Source: Chthoniobacteraceae bacterium
GTDB lineage: Bacteria > Verrucomicrobiota > Verrucomicrobiia > Chthoniobacterales > Chthoniobacteraceae
Length of the DNA stretch: 64,000 nt
Direction of reading: 5' to 3'
Assembly (NCBI GenBank): GCA_947449735.1
Contig: CANFTB010000004.1
Coordinates: forward strand, 94,259 to 158,258
A program made the position numbers and the translations under genes. The notes under the pieces are model-generated. The model did not search any database. It worked only from the letters and a program-made list of their open reading frames with translations, and was not told the origin of the DNA. Positions 1 through 8,134 of the stretch are shown here, piece after piece (within the stretch, counting starts at the first letter, position 1; each line of letters begins with the position of its first letter).

Positions 1-571
1 CGACGTAAACGGGACCGTTGTACTCGATCACCGGATTCACACCGATGTAGTTGGGGAGCGGGTTGTCTCGTCCTCCCTGCTTGGAGCGGAAATAGGAGGC
101 GATGGACATCCAGTCCGGGAGGCGCGGCTTGGGCTTGTCTCTGGTGTCTGGGTCTCCGGACAACAACTGCATGGAACCGGCGGGATGGCCCGCGGCCTTC
201 TGGTTCATCGAACGGAGAATGGTGAACTTGTCCGCGATGCGCGCCTGAAGCGGGAGCAGTTCCGTGATACGCGTCCCCGGGACCTTCGTGGCGATGGTTT
301 TGAACGGGCCCCGGTACTCGCTGCCGATGTCGGGTTTGGGATCGTAGGTGTCGACATGGGAGCAGCCGCCGGGCTGCCAAACCATGATTACTGCGGTGCG
401 GTTGGCCGCCGGTTTGGCAATTCCCGCGGCAGCCGCAGCATGGGCCCGGGCGCGGAGGATGCCGGGCAGGCTCAGACTTGCGAAGCCCGCCAGGCCCAGT
501 CTCATGAAACTGCGGCGGCCCAAGGGACCGGGGCACGGGCTGAATTGTGGGGAGTGGTTGCCTGCAAACAT
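1..571 (-). CDS. DUF1501 family protein, Tat-exported (C-terminus outside window)
   Basis: 190 N-terminal residues are visible and the gene runs off the left edge. A Tat signal is clear: GRRSFMRLGL followed by a hydrophobic stretch at residues 20-40. The mature start, with VIMVWQPGGCSHVDTYDPKP, is the typical opening of DUF1501 proteins, which are distantly related to sulfatases and alkaline phosphatases. The later LLPLQARIADKFTILRSM stretch is also characteristic. DUF1501 genes in PVC bacteria usually sit beside PSCyt/PSD1 cytochrome genes, as here. It is the last visible gene of the minus-strand cluster, 63 bp after the WD40-cytochrome gene. The enzymatic activity of the family is unknown; action in the periplasm is inferred from the signal. 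Confidence 0.88.
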   Translation of the reverse strand, partial: MFAGNHSPQFSPCPGPLGRRSFMRLGLAGFASLSLPGILRARAHAAAAAGIAKPAANRTAVIMVWQPGGCSHVDTYDPKPDIGSEYRGPFKTIATKVPGTRITELLPLQARIADKFTILRSMNQKAAGHPAGSMQLLSGDPDTRDKPKPRLPDWMSIASYFRSKQGGRDNPLPNYIGVNPVIEYNGPVYV

Positions 572-634
572 AAGCCTTATTGCGTTAGGATGATCGGATG
601 TCGATGGAAGGATTGGAAGCTCCGGGATGTCTTT

Positions 635-3430
635 TTACGGAGTCTGGAAAACAGCCAGTTCAACGCCGCTCGGAGCGTCCCATACGCGCAGCGCACCGTC
701 TTCGCCCCCGGCGATGATCAGGGGGCTGCTCGCCGCGCTCGCTGCGGACTGCATAAAGTCGGGAAGCTTGGGGATGGCGCGGACCTCCGTTCCGTCATCC
801 GACACGATGCGCACGAGTTTCTCCCCGGCCGAGGTGACTATTTTGTTCGAGGCTCCCATGAACTGAAGGGAGGTGACTTCCTTCGTCCAGCCGATGATTT
901 TTTTGACGCGTTCGCCGCTCTGCATGTCCCAAGTGTTCACAACGCCGTCCCCGCCTGAGGTGGCGAGAATCCGTCCGTCGGCCCGGAATGCGACCCCCAT
1001 GACATGGTGTGTGTGCGCTTCCAGCACGTAGACCGGCTTGCCGGTTTGGACCTCACAAACTTTAGCCAGCTTGTCGGCCCCGCCGGAAGCCAGCCATTTT
1101 CCGTCGGGAGAAAAATCCAGGCTGAGCACGGTGTCGTCGTGCCGGTCGGTCCAGGTTTGAAGGAGCTGCCAGCTTGCGGTGTCCCAGAGCAGGATGTCGC
1201 CGGTTCGCGAAACTTCACCGCCGCCCGTGGCGAGGGTCTTTCCGTCCGGACTGAACCGCACTGCGCTCACCCTGTCAGTGAAGGGCGACTTGTCTGCTGG
1301 AGCACCAAGAGTCTGTTCTAGAATCCACTTCGACGCATGCTTGGAAGAGCACAAGGTGCCATCCGATCCCCAGAAGCAGATTTCGCTGTCCTTGAATGGG
1401 GCGATTACGGCGGAGTGCAGGGGGGCTCCTCCGGCCAGTGTTTCAAGGGCTGTTCCCGAAGCGGTGGCCCATGTTTGACGGAGGCCGTCGGTGAAGACGG
1501 CTGCGAGTTTGTGTCCCGTGCCGGAGAAGGCGATGGCGAGCGGTTTTCCGTGGTTGGCTGGCGCCTCTTTTTTGAGCTTGGCCAGAGCGTTTTGGGCCTC
1601 TGTTTGGGCCAGCTTGGAGGCCTCCAGTCCCATCTGGGCTTCCGCCTTTTCGAGTCCGTTCTTGGTTCTGTTTTCTTCGATGCGTTGGAGTTGTTCCGCT
1701 CCGTCTTTGATGTGGTTTTCAGCCGCGTTCACTGCCGCGGTTGCGGAGTTTGCGCTCATGATTGCCGCTGCCAGTTTGGTGGTGGCTTCCTTGATCTTGG
1801 ATTGCAGGCCGGCGTCGGTCTTGGCTTCGGGAGTCGACTTGCCGGAAGCTTCGGCGTCGTTTGCAGCCTTTTCAGCAGTATCACGGACTTCCTGCGCAGT
1901 GAGCAGAGCCTTTTGCTTTTCAGGAAGTTCCTTCTTCGCTGCCGCGATGGCATCCGTGGCTTTCTTGACGTGGGTGTCGAGCGACTTGGCAACCGTGTCG
2001 ATGCGTGTGATCACGGCGGTCTGGTGGGTCTGGTCCAACCCGTGCCGCGCGATCTGCCACTCCAAGGATGCTGCTTCGCGATCCATGGAGGAATCGGCGC
2101 GCAGTTCGAACAGCGGTTTATCCGATTTGAAATCAAAGATCCGGATGGTCGAATCTGCCGCACCCACCGCTACGCGTCTGGCTGCCGAAGAGATGCTTAG
2201 CATGATGGGGGCGGGAGTTTTGATTTCCCTGGCCATCTTCGAATCGCCGGGCGTCCAGAACCTTATGTGACCGTCGTCCGTGGACACCACCATTTGTGCT
2301 GATCCAGGGTCCTGTGCGACGGCGGTGATTGAACCGGTTGGAACCTTGAATTCAAACTGGATTTGGGCGCTCGCGGCGGGCCCGACGCGCACGGTTTTGT
2401 CTTCGCCCCCGGTGATGAGAGACTTCCCGTCGGGGCCCCATGCAACAGCGTTAACGGGTGTTCTCTCGGGATGGTCCATCCGGACGCCGCTTTGGGAAAT
2501 GGGGCGTACGCTCAACGAGCCATCCTGTGCGATGAGTGCAATCGAGCTTCCATCCGGGGAGATGGAAATTGCGCGGTAGTCCGTCTTGGCCGTCTCCTGA
2601 ACGGCTTGCTCCAGAACTCCGGTTGCGGCGTTGAAAACCTGAACTCCATTGGAAGCGTCTGCCGACACCAGATGCCTGCCATCGGGGGTGATGGCGATTT
2701 TTCCAAGTGGCATGCTTGCCTTTTTTCCTGCCTGCTCTTCCTCGTGGACCCGGCGCCAGATTTTGACCTCGCGGAAGCCGCCGGACGCAAGGCGCTCCCC
2801 ATCAGGACTGAAGTGCAATGAGTGGACCAGGTCCCCGTGGGCGCGCGCGGGCTTGAGGGATCGATCTGTCAGGCTGTCTACAAACTCGCGGGTGGCAAGG
2901 TCGTAAATGGAAAGCTCGCCGCCTCTTCCGCAGGCTGCGTACCGGCCGTCCGGAGTGATGGCCACGCTGTAAACCGGCTTCAGCGTCTTGGGAAGGTCGC
3001 CCAGAGAAACCTTGGAGACCGCCTTGGTGGAGGGTTTCGCGCCCTGATCTATCCATCCTCCAAGTAGGTCCAACTGTGCCTGGGTGAGATCTTTTGCGCC
3101 GGACTTGTTGTTCTTGGGAGGCATCGGCGACTCGCCCAGGTGCGCTGCGGATTGATAGAGGAGGCTCTCCTTGGACTTGCCTGGCAAGAGGCCCGCCCCA
3201 GACTCGCCGCCCTTCAAGACATTCTCACGCGTCTCAAGATTAAGCCCGGCTTTGGTGGTCTTTTTATTGTGACAAGGGACGCAGTTAGACTGGAGAAACG
3301 GATAAACCTCCCGGTAGAAGTCGACGTCCTCGGCATCTGCGTAGACGGATAGGTACAGAGCCGCGGAGACGAGTAGTCCCGTGATCCTGGGGCGGTTGAT
3401 GCTGGTCTGGAGGTGGCGCGTCCGCGGCAT
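635..3430 (-). CDS. PSCyt1-type cytochrome c / WD40 repeat protein with internal coiled coil
   Basis: 931 residues. After an N-terminal hydrophobic stretch (about residues 12-32) comes a planctomycete-type cytochrome domain with a single haem motif, CVPCH, in the context FLQSNCVPCHNKK, and a typical GGWIDQGA end near residue 130. WD40 repeats follow (SPDGERLASGG, PDGKWLASGGADKLAKV and similar). Roughly residues 460-625 are an Ala/Lys/Glu-rich coiled coil lying between two groups of WD40 repeats, which is unusual for a propeller. The start lies 2 bp after the stop of the upstream PPC gene, so the two are almost certainly co-transcribed. Family knowledge suggests a periplasmic, haem-bearing scaffold; the partner and reaction are unknown. 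Confidence 0.88.
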   Translation of the reverse strand: MPRTRHLQTSINRPRITGLLVSAALYLSVYADAEDVDFYREVYPFLQSNCVPCHNKKTTKAGLNLETRENVLKGGESGAGLLPGKSKESLLYQSAAHLGESPMPPKNNKSGAKDLTQAQLDLLGGWIDQGAKPSTKAVSKVSLGDLPKTLKPVYSVAITPDGRYAACGRGGELSIYDLATREFVDSLTDRSLKPARAHGDLVHSLHFSPDGERLASGGFREVKIWRRVHEEEQAGKKASMPLGKIAITPDGRHLVSADASNGVQVFNAATGVLEQAVQETAKTDYRAISISPDGSSIALIAQDGSLSVRPISQSGVRMDHPERTPVNAVAWGPDGKSLITGGEDKTVRVGPAASAQIQFEFKVPTGSITAVAQDPGSAQMVVSTDDGHIRFWTPGDSKMAREIKTPAPIMLSISSAARRVAVGAADSTIRIFDFKSDKPLFELRADSSMDREAASLEWQIARHGLDQTHQTAVITRIDTVAKSLDTHVKKATDAIAAAKKELPEKQKALLTAQEVRDTAEKAANDAEASGKSTPEAKTDAGLQSKIKEATTKLAAAIMSANSATAAVNAAENHIKDGAEQLQRIEENRTKNGLEKAEAQMGLEASKLAQTEAQNALAKLKKEAPANHGKPLAIAFSGTGHKLAAVFTDGLRQTWATASGTALETLAGGAPLHSAVIAPFKDSEICFWGSDGTLCSSKHASKWILEQTLGAPADKSPFTDRVSAVRFSPDGKTLATGGGEVSRTGDILLWDTASWQLLQTWTDRHDDTVLSLDFSPDGKWLASGGADKLAKVCEVQTGKPVYVLEAHTHHVMGVAFRADGRILATSGGDGVVNTWDMQSGERVKKIIGWTKEVTSLQFMGASNKIVTSAGEKLVRIVSDDGTEVRAIPKLPDFMQSAASAASSPLIIAGGEDGALRVWDAPSGVELAVFQTP

Positions 3431-3432
3431 TG

Positions 3433-5703
3433 TTATTTGGTCTCCGGAGCGGTGACTCGGACGCGGATGGGTTCGGAAAAAACGATGTCGACGATGTCCT
3501 TTGGTGCAGCCGCATCTGTCGCGGCTTTCAGCCGTTTGGCAGCCTCAGTCTTCGCGGCTTCCGCGGCTTTCAGGCGCTCACTGGCGGAGGCGCCCGAGGC
3601 ACCAGGTTCCGGGGCAGTCTCCCCGTTGCCAGCCTTTGGCGCGTTTGCAAGCCTCTGGACCTCTGCTGTTGCCTTCTCTACCTGCAGCTCCGCGTCCTTC
3701 TGGAGTTTTTCCGCCTCTTTTAGAGCAGCAGGGTTGTAGCTGTACTTGGCAACGAGCCCGCCGTGCATAGCAAACGCGTAGTCTCCGGGTGGCATCTTGA
3801 GCTGCGCCAGGTCGAGCGCGATTTCGGACTCGGGAGCCTTGGACATGACATCGACCGGAGCCAGTCCGGCAAAGTCTCCGCCGAGCGGCTTGAGCTTCAC
3901 CGTGCCTCCGGAAAAGTCGCCGCGCCACGTCAGCTTGAGGGGGATTTTTAATTTCGAACCAGCCGCAGCTTGGTAAACCTCTGCTGCGGCCGGTTGGATG
4001 GTAAGGGGTGCTGTTTCTGATCCTCCGACGGAGACCGGGAAGTCTGCCATCAAGCGCGGAGCCGGGATTTCACCGCTTGCGTCCTTCACCGGCCATTTCA
4101 TTGAGGCGACGGTACAGTCTCGGGAAACCTCTGAGCCGTTGATCTTTGCCTTGCCATAAATGCGGGCCAGTGACATTCCCCTGGGGGCGCCTTCTGCTGC
4201 GGTCAAAAGCACAGACCCCTGGCTCTTTCCGGCGGGGATTTTCAATCCTGCGGCACTGACACCGGTGGGTAGGTTTTCGGTTAAGAGCTCGATCTCTCCT
4301 TCAAAGCCATCGCGTCTCACGACGGTGACGTCGAATCCCATTGTTGCACCACTCCGAAGTGCCACAGGCTTGGAGAGAGCGGCGCGATCCCCGTTGCGCA
4401 ACTCCATGTGGAGGGCCCATGCGGTGAGGGTGAAATCCGGGGCCGCCTTGCGGATGCTCAACTGATAAACGTTCTTCGGATCGTTCCTTGTTCCTCCGAA
4501 CAAATCCCTCAGCTGCAGGCGGTACACTCCGTCCTGCTTAGCTTCAAACTTTCCGAGCGCATCGGGGCTGCCCACGTCGTAGGGAGCGCCGTCGTAGGCG
4601 TACCCGTTGGTGGAAAGCTTGACCGGACTGGCGATGTCGTTGAACTCCGCAACATCCACAAGCTTCTCCACAGCCTCGGCCTTGGTGACCTGCTGGATCA
4701 AAACGAACGGGTCCGTGGGAAGCCCCAGTCTTTCTGATAAAACTTCGACCCACCAAACTTCTCCCTTTTTCGCCTCAAACTCGAACGAGTCCACGTCACC
4801 GGCCTTCGCGAAGCTGCCGTGGATGAGGCAGGGGAGTTGGATTTTTTGAGCCTGCTCGGCTTTGTCGTTGGGCTCGGTTTCCTTCAAGCTGTCGCCCTCG
4901 GCAGCGAGGGGAAACCTGGAGGCGGACCCGGAACTTACGCTCCGGGTGGAGGCTTGGCTGCGGGGAGTCTCCCCTTCCTTCATTTCGGTTAGTGCAAGGC
5001 GGTAGAAGCTTTCCGCCCCCCCTTGGTAGGTGAGTCCGTGGATCTTGATGACGTACTGTCCGGAGTCGGGCGCCGTGAATTCCACCATGCCGCCCTGCCG
5101 TTCTGCGCGAATGTCCTTTCCCTGCTTGTCGGCAAGGATGACGACGGGAGTGAGCTTGGAGTCGATGCCCTGCGCTGCGCAGTCGATCGAGAAGCGCTGT
5201 CCTTTTGTGGCATCGAAGGTGTAAAAGTCGACGGCCCTGGCGGTGGTGTAGGCGTTGCAGATGGAGTTGGCTTCCAGACGCAAGGCCGTTTCCAAACTGG
5301 TGTTTGGTTTGAGGCGGGTCACTTCGGTCTTCCTGCTGATCGAAAAGCAGCGGGCGGCGGATACTCCCAGACGAGTCATGAGGCGCGCGTCGTACACACC
5401 CTCCTGCGCGTCCGGCGGCACGGTCACCACAAACTTGTTCTTCACAACGGTTCCCGAAGGTTCGAGTTTAGGCTGCGCAGAAAGCTTCGGATTCGAAAAA
5501 ACGAGCTGGATATCGTCGTCGATGTTTTCGCCTGTGATCGCCACCTCCACGGTGCTGCCCGCACTGGTTCCCATCGGCATGACAGTCAAAAGTCGCGGAG
5601 CTGGAAGGACTACGAGCTGGCCATTTGAGAACTGGGCGGAGGCGGCCGCGAGGGCGCTCAGGAGTGCTAGTCTGATGAAGCGGGGGTAGGGCGGAGTCGG
5701 CAT
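3433..5703 (-). CDS. Pre-peptidase C-terminal (PPC) domain-containing secreted protein
   Basis: 756 residues from the ATG at 5703. The open frame extends further upstream, but that part overlaps the preceding gene and lacks a signal peptide, whereas MPTPPYPRF is followed at once by a hydrophobic signal segment (RLALLSALAAASAQ). An Ig/TIG-like segment (about 20-110) is followed by two PPC-like beta domains, recognisable from DFYTFDATKGQRFSID and DVDSFEFEAKKGEVWWVEV. The last 100 residues contain an Ala/Glu/Lys coiled coil. No peptidase catalytic domain is visible. The gene lies 4 bp after the PSD1 gene and 2 bp before the WD40-cytochrome gene, in the usual PVC order. It probably serves as an extracytoplasmic binding module of the same complex. 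Confidence 0.85.
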   Translation of the reverse strand: MPTPPYPRFIRLALLSALAAASAQFSNGQLVVLPAPRLLTVMPMGTSAGSTVEVAITGENIDDDIQLVFSNPKLSAQPKLEPSGTVVKNKFVVTVPPDAQEGVYDARLMTRLGVSAARCFSISRKTEVTRLKPNTSLETALRLEANSICNAYTTARAVDFYTFDATKGQRFSIDCAAQGIDSKLTPVVILADKQGKDIRAERQGGMVEFTAPDSGQYVIKIHGLTYQGGAESFYRLALTEMKEGETPRSQASTRSVSSGSASRFPLAAEGDSLKETEPNDKAEQAQKIQLPCLIHGSFAKAGDVDSFEFEAKKGEVWWVEVLSERLGLPTDPFVLIQQVTKAEAVEKLVDVAEFNDIASPVKLSTNGYAYDGAPYDVGSPDALGKFEAKQDGVYRLQLRDLFGGTRNDPKNVYQLSIRKAAPDFTLTAWALHMELRNGDRAALSKPVALRSGATMGFDVTVVRRDGFEGEIELLTENLPTGVSAAGLKIPAGKSQGSVLLTAAEGAPRGMSLARIYGKAKINGSEVSRDCTVASMKWPVKDASGEIPAPRLMADFPVSVGGSETAPLTIQPAAAEVYQAAAGSKLKIPLKLTWRGDFSGGTVKLKPLGGDFAGLAPVDVMSKAPESEIALDLAQLKMPPGDYAFAMHGGLVAKYSYNPAALKEAEKLQKDAELQVEKATAEVQRLANAPKAGNGETAPEPGASGASASERLKAAEAAKTEAAKRLKAATDAAAPKDIVDIVFSEPIRVRVTAPETK

Positions 5704-5707
5704 GACT

Positions 5708-7918
5708 TCAGTGGTTGTAGAGAAACTCTTTCGTGTTGATGAGCGCCCAGAGCAGGTCTTCATACGCGGCGGTGCGCGTCTTTGCGGGGTCAAGCTGAAC
5801 GCCCTTTGCATCGGAGCGCGGGCGTCCTAAAAACTCCAGGGCTGTTTTCAGTTCGGATTCCCTCGGGGTTCGGGAAAGAGCGGCGGCGTAGATTTCGGCG
5901 ATGGAGGCGTTGTCGTCGGACGCCTTTGCGAGGGCGGCGGCGCGCCCGCCTGCTTTCGAAAGTTTGGCCTTCACCTCTGGCGCGTTCATCAGGTGGAGGC
6001 TTTGGGAGAGGCTGGAAGACTGGACTCTTTCGCACTCGCAGACGCTGTCTCCCTCGGGCCGGCCGAACACGGTCAGAAAGTAAGACGACTTGTTATAGCT
6101 GTTGTCGGGGAGTGCGATCGCGCGTGTGCCGGCGGGAAGGTCGGCAAAGTCGGTCGCCGATCCGGTGAGCTGATCTACCGCATCCAGAAGCACTTCGGCG
6201 TTCAAACGCTTGGGATAGAAGTGGGAGAAGTTCTGGCGGTCAGCCGCGTTTACGGCGTTGGGCATGGCGTCGAGCTGATACGCGGCGGAGGTGGTGATGG
6301 TGCGCACAACCGCCTTCAGATCATAGTTGCTATCCTTGAAGTGCCGGGCGAGGGCGTCCAGGAGTTCGGGGTTTGAGGGAGGGTTCGTGTCCCTGATGTC
6401 ATCCTCCGGCTCGATTAGTCCGCGGTTGAAGAAGTGCTTCCAGTAGCGATTGACCAGCGACTTCGCAAAGAAGGGATTCGCCTTGTCGCTCATCCAGTCT
6501 GCGAGTCTCAGGCGGGGATCATCGTCGGGGGGGATCTCCAGTTCCGGTCCTCCGAGCCCGGCCGGCTTGACCTGAGCCTTGGTTTTTTTGTTTTCCCCGA
6601 GTGCGATGCCGCGCTTGTGGAAGATAACAGACTGGCCCGCAATGGGGGTGGGGCGCCTGCCGATTTGGCTGAAAAAAGCGGAGAGGGCGTAGTAGTCGTT
6701 CTGGCTCCAACGCTCAAACGGATGGTGGTGGCACTGGGCGCAGTTCATCCTGACGCCAAGAAAAAGCTGTGCGACGTCCTCGAGTTGTTGCTCAGGGGTT
6801 TTGACTTGGTTGTACCAGGCGACGGGAGGGTTGCTCACGGCCTCGCCGGTCGCCGCCAGCAGCTCGCGGATAAGAACGTCGTAAGGTTTGTTCGCCAGCA
6901 GTCCGTCCCTTAGCCACGAGTGAAACGCGAAGCTTGCAGGGGTGCCTTTATCGAGGCGTTTGTTGCGCAGGATGGCCGCCCACTTGTTGGCGAAATAGTC
7001 GGCGTAGCCGGGGCTTGAGAGCAGGGAGTCGACCAGTTTGGCGCGCTTGTCCGGGGACTTGTCCGCAAGAAACGCGCGCGCCTCCTCCATGGTGGGTTGG
7101 TGCCCGGCGATGTCGATGGAGACCCTCCGCAGAAACGTGGAGTCGTCGCATACAGGCGAGGGCGGGATGCCCAATCGGCGCAGGTTCGCAAAGACGAGTT
7201 CGTCCACGAAGTTCGAGGGCGACGGCGTTTTCTCCACCGCCGCCCCGAGGGGAATGGAGGTGCTGAAGGTGGCCACCTTGCCCTGGTAGCGGATCATGAT
7301 GGCGGCGTTTCCGGGAATGTCGGAGGTGCGCACCAGGCCGGCCTCGTCGACTTCAGCCAAGTTTTTGTCGTTCGGCTCGTAATTTGCGTGCCGCGTCACG
7401 TCCTTTTGCGAGCCGTCCGAAAAGTGCGCGAGCACCCTAAGTTGTTGCTCTGCGTGCATTCTAAGGGTCTGGTTTGCCGGCAGCACCTCGAGTCTAGTTA
7501 CTTTTGGAGTGGCTGCGTCGCCGTAGGGGGCTCCTTGGCGGACCCACTCTAGCAAGACCCGGTAGTCCTCGGAATCCGGGGAGATTTTGAGGCCGCCCCC
7601 GTGAGGAAGCGAGTTTGTCGCCTTTCTAAGGAGAAGGCTGTGTTCCGGAGCGGCGGGAAACAAGCGCCTGCCCCTGTCCTCTTTGACGATGTGCTCGAAA
7701 TCCTCCTCGGGTTCGAAACCGAACAGCGAAAGACGGAAGCCGTTTTGCCCGTTGCCGGCCTTGGCGTGGCAAGCGCCCGTGTTGCAACTGGCCTTGGTCA
7801 GTACGGGGGCGACATCGTTGATGAAGCTGAGCTTTTGGGGCGTCTCGGCTGCAGCGCACGCATCGGATACAATGCATGCAACAGCCAGCGCGGCTAGTCT
7901 GGTGGGGTGGAAGACCAT
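5708..7918 (-). CDS. DUF1549/DUF1553 (PSCyt2-PSD1) domain protein with N-terminal cytochrome motif
   Basis: 736 residues, first gene of the cluster. A signal peptide (residues 1-23) precedes a cytochrome-like region with the motif CNTGACH, a CX4CH spacing usual for this subgroup (SCNTGACH.. GNGQNGFRLSLFGFEPE). A bacterial Ig-like segment follows (VLPANQTLRMHAEQQLRVLAHFSDGS cut short here to its opening), then DUF1549 (NFVDELVFANLRRLGIP, about 235-420) and DUF1553 (NPFFAKSLVNRYW to the end, with the NCAQCHHHPF motif, CX2CH, between them). The protein therefore carries two candidate haem sites. These are large periplasmic proteins of unknown reaction that are abundant in Planctomycetes and Verrucomicrobia. 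The shared operon with PPC, WD40 and DUF1501 genes argues for one functional unit. Confidence 0.9.
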   Translation of the reverse strand: MVFHPTRLAALAVACIVSDACAAAETPQKLSFINDVAPVLTKASCNTGACHAKAGNGQNGFRLSLFGFEPEEDFEHIVKEDRGRRLFPAAPEHSLLLRKATNSLPHGGGLKISPDSEDYRVLLEWVRQGAPYGDAATPKVTRLEVLPANQTLRMHAEQQLRVLAHFSDGSQKDVTRHANYEPNDKNLAEVDEAGLVRTSDIPGNAAIMIRYQGKVATFSTSIPLGAAVEKTPSPSNFVDELVFANLRRLGIPPSPVCDDSTFLRRVSIDIAGHQPTMEEARAFLADKSPDKRAKLVDSLLSSPGYADYFANKWAAILRNKRLDKGTPASFAFHSWLRDGLLANKPYDVLIRELLAATGEAVSNPPVAWYNQVKTPEQQLEDVAQLFLGVRMNCAQCHHHPFERWSQNDYYALSAFFSQIGRRPTPIAGQSVIFHKRGIALGENKKTKAQVKPAGLGGPELEIPPDDDPRLRLADWMSDKANPFFAKSLVNRYWKHFFNRGLIEPEDDIRDTNPPSNPELLDALARHFKDSNYDLKAVVRTITTSAAYQLDAMPNAVNAADRQNFSHFYPKRLNAEVLLDAVDQLTGSATDFADLPAGTRAIALPDNSYNKSSYFLTVFGRPEGDSVCECERVQSSSLSQSLHLMNAPEVKAKLSKAGGRAAALAKASDDNASIAEIYAAALSRTPRESELKTALEFLGRPRSDAKGVQLDPAKTRTAAYEDLLWALINTKEFLYNH

Positions 7919-8070
7919 GGGGCACTATGAAAACCCGATGGAGCTCATTTCCTTTGGGGACGCCGGGGAGAGATTTGAACTTTTTCGAACACGTCGTATG
8001 CCGCGAAGGTACTATGTGCGAACAGGAAGGGCGTGGAGCTTCGGGGAGTGGCTGCGGCGGGATCTCAAAC

Positions 8071-8090
8071 TTGACGGGCCGGCTTGTCAA
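8071..8090. promoter_or_regulatory. Imperfect palindrome between divergent genes, candidate operator
   Basis: TTGAC and GTCAA arms flank a self-complementary GCCGGC core; 16 of 20 positions are symmetric. It lies in the 216-bp gap between the divergent PSD1 cluster (start 7918) and the Gfo/Idh gene (start 8135), 45 bp before the latter. It would suit a dimeric regulator, but no regulator gene is adjacent. The rest of the gap shows no other clear signal. Confidence 0.35.
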
Positions 8091-8134
8091 AAGTGGGAAA
8101 TTCAGTCACTAAATCCTAGAACTGACCACCCCCC

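Noticed and set aside
8084..8115. TTGTCA / TAAATC promoter-like pair before the Gfo/Idh gene
   Set aside because: The -10 box is poor and the spacing does not fit well; not enough to call.
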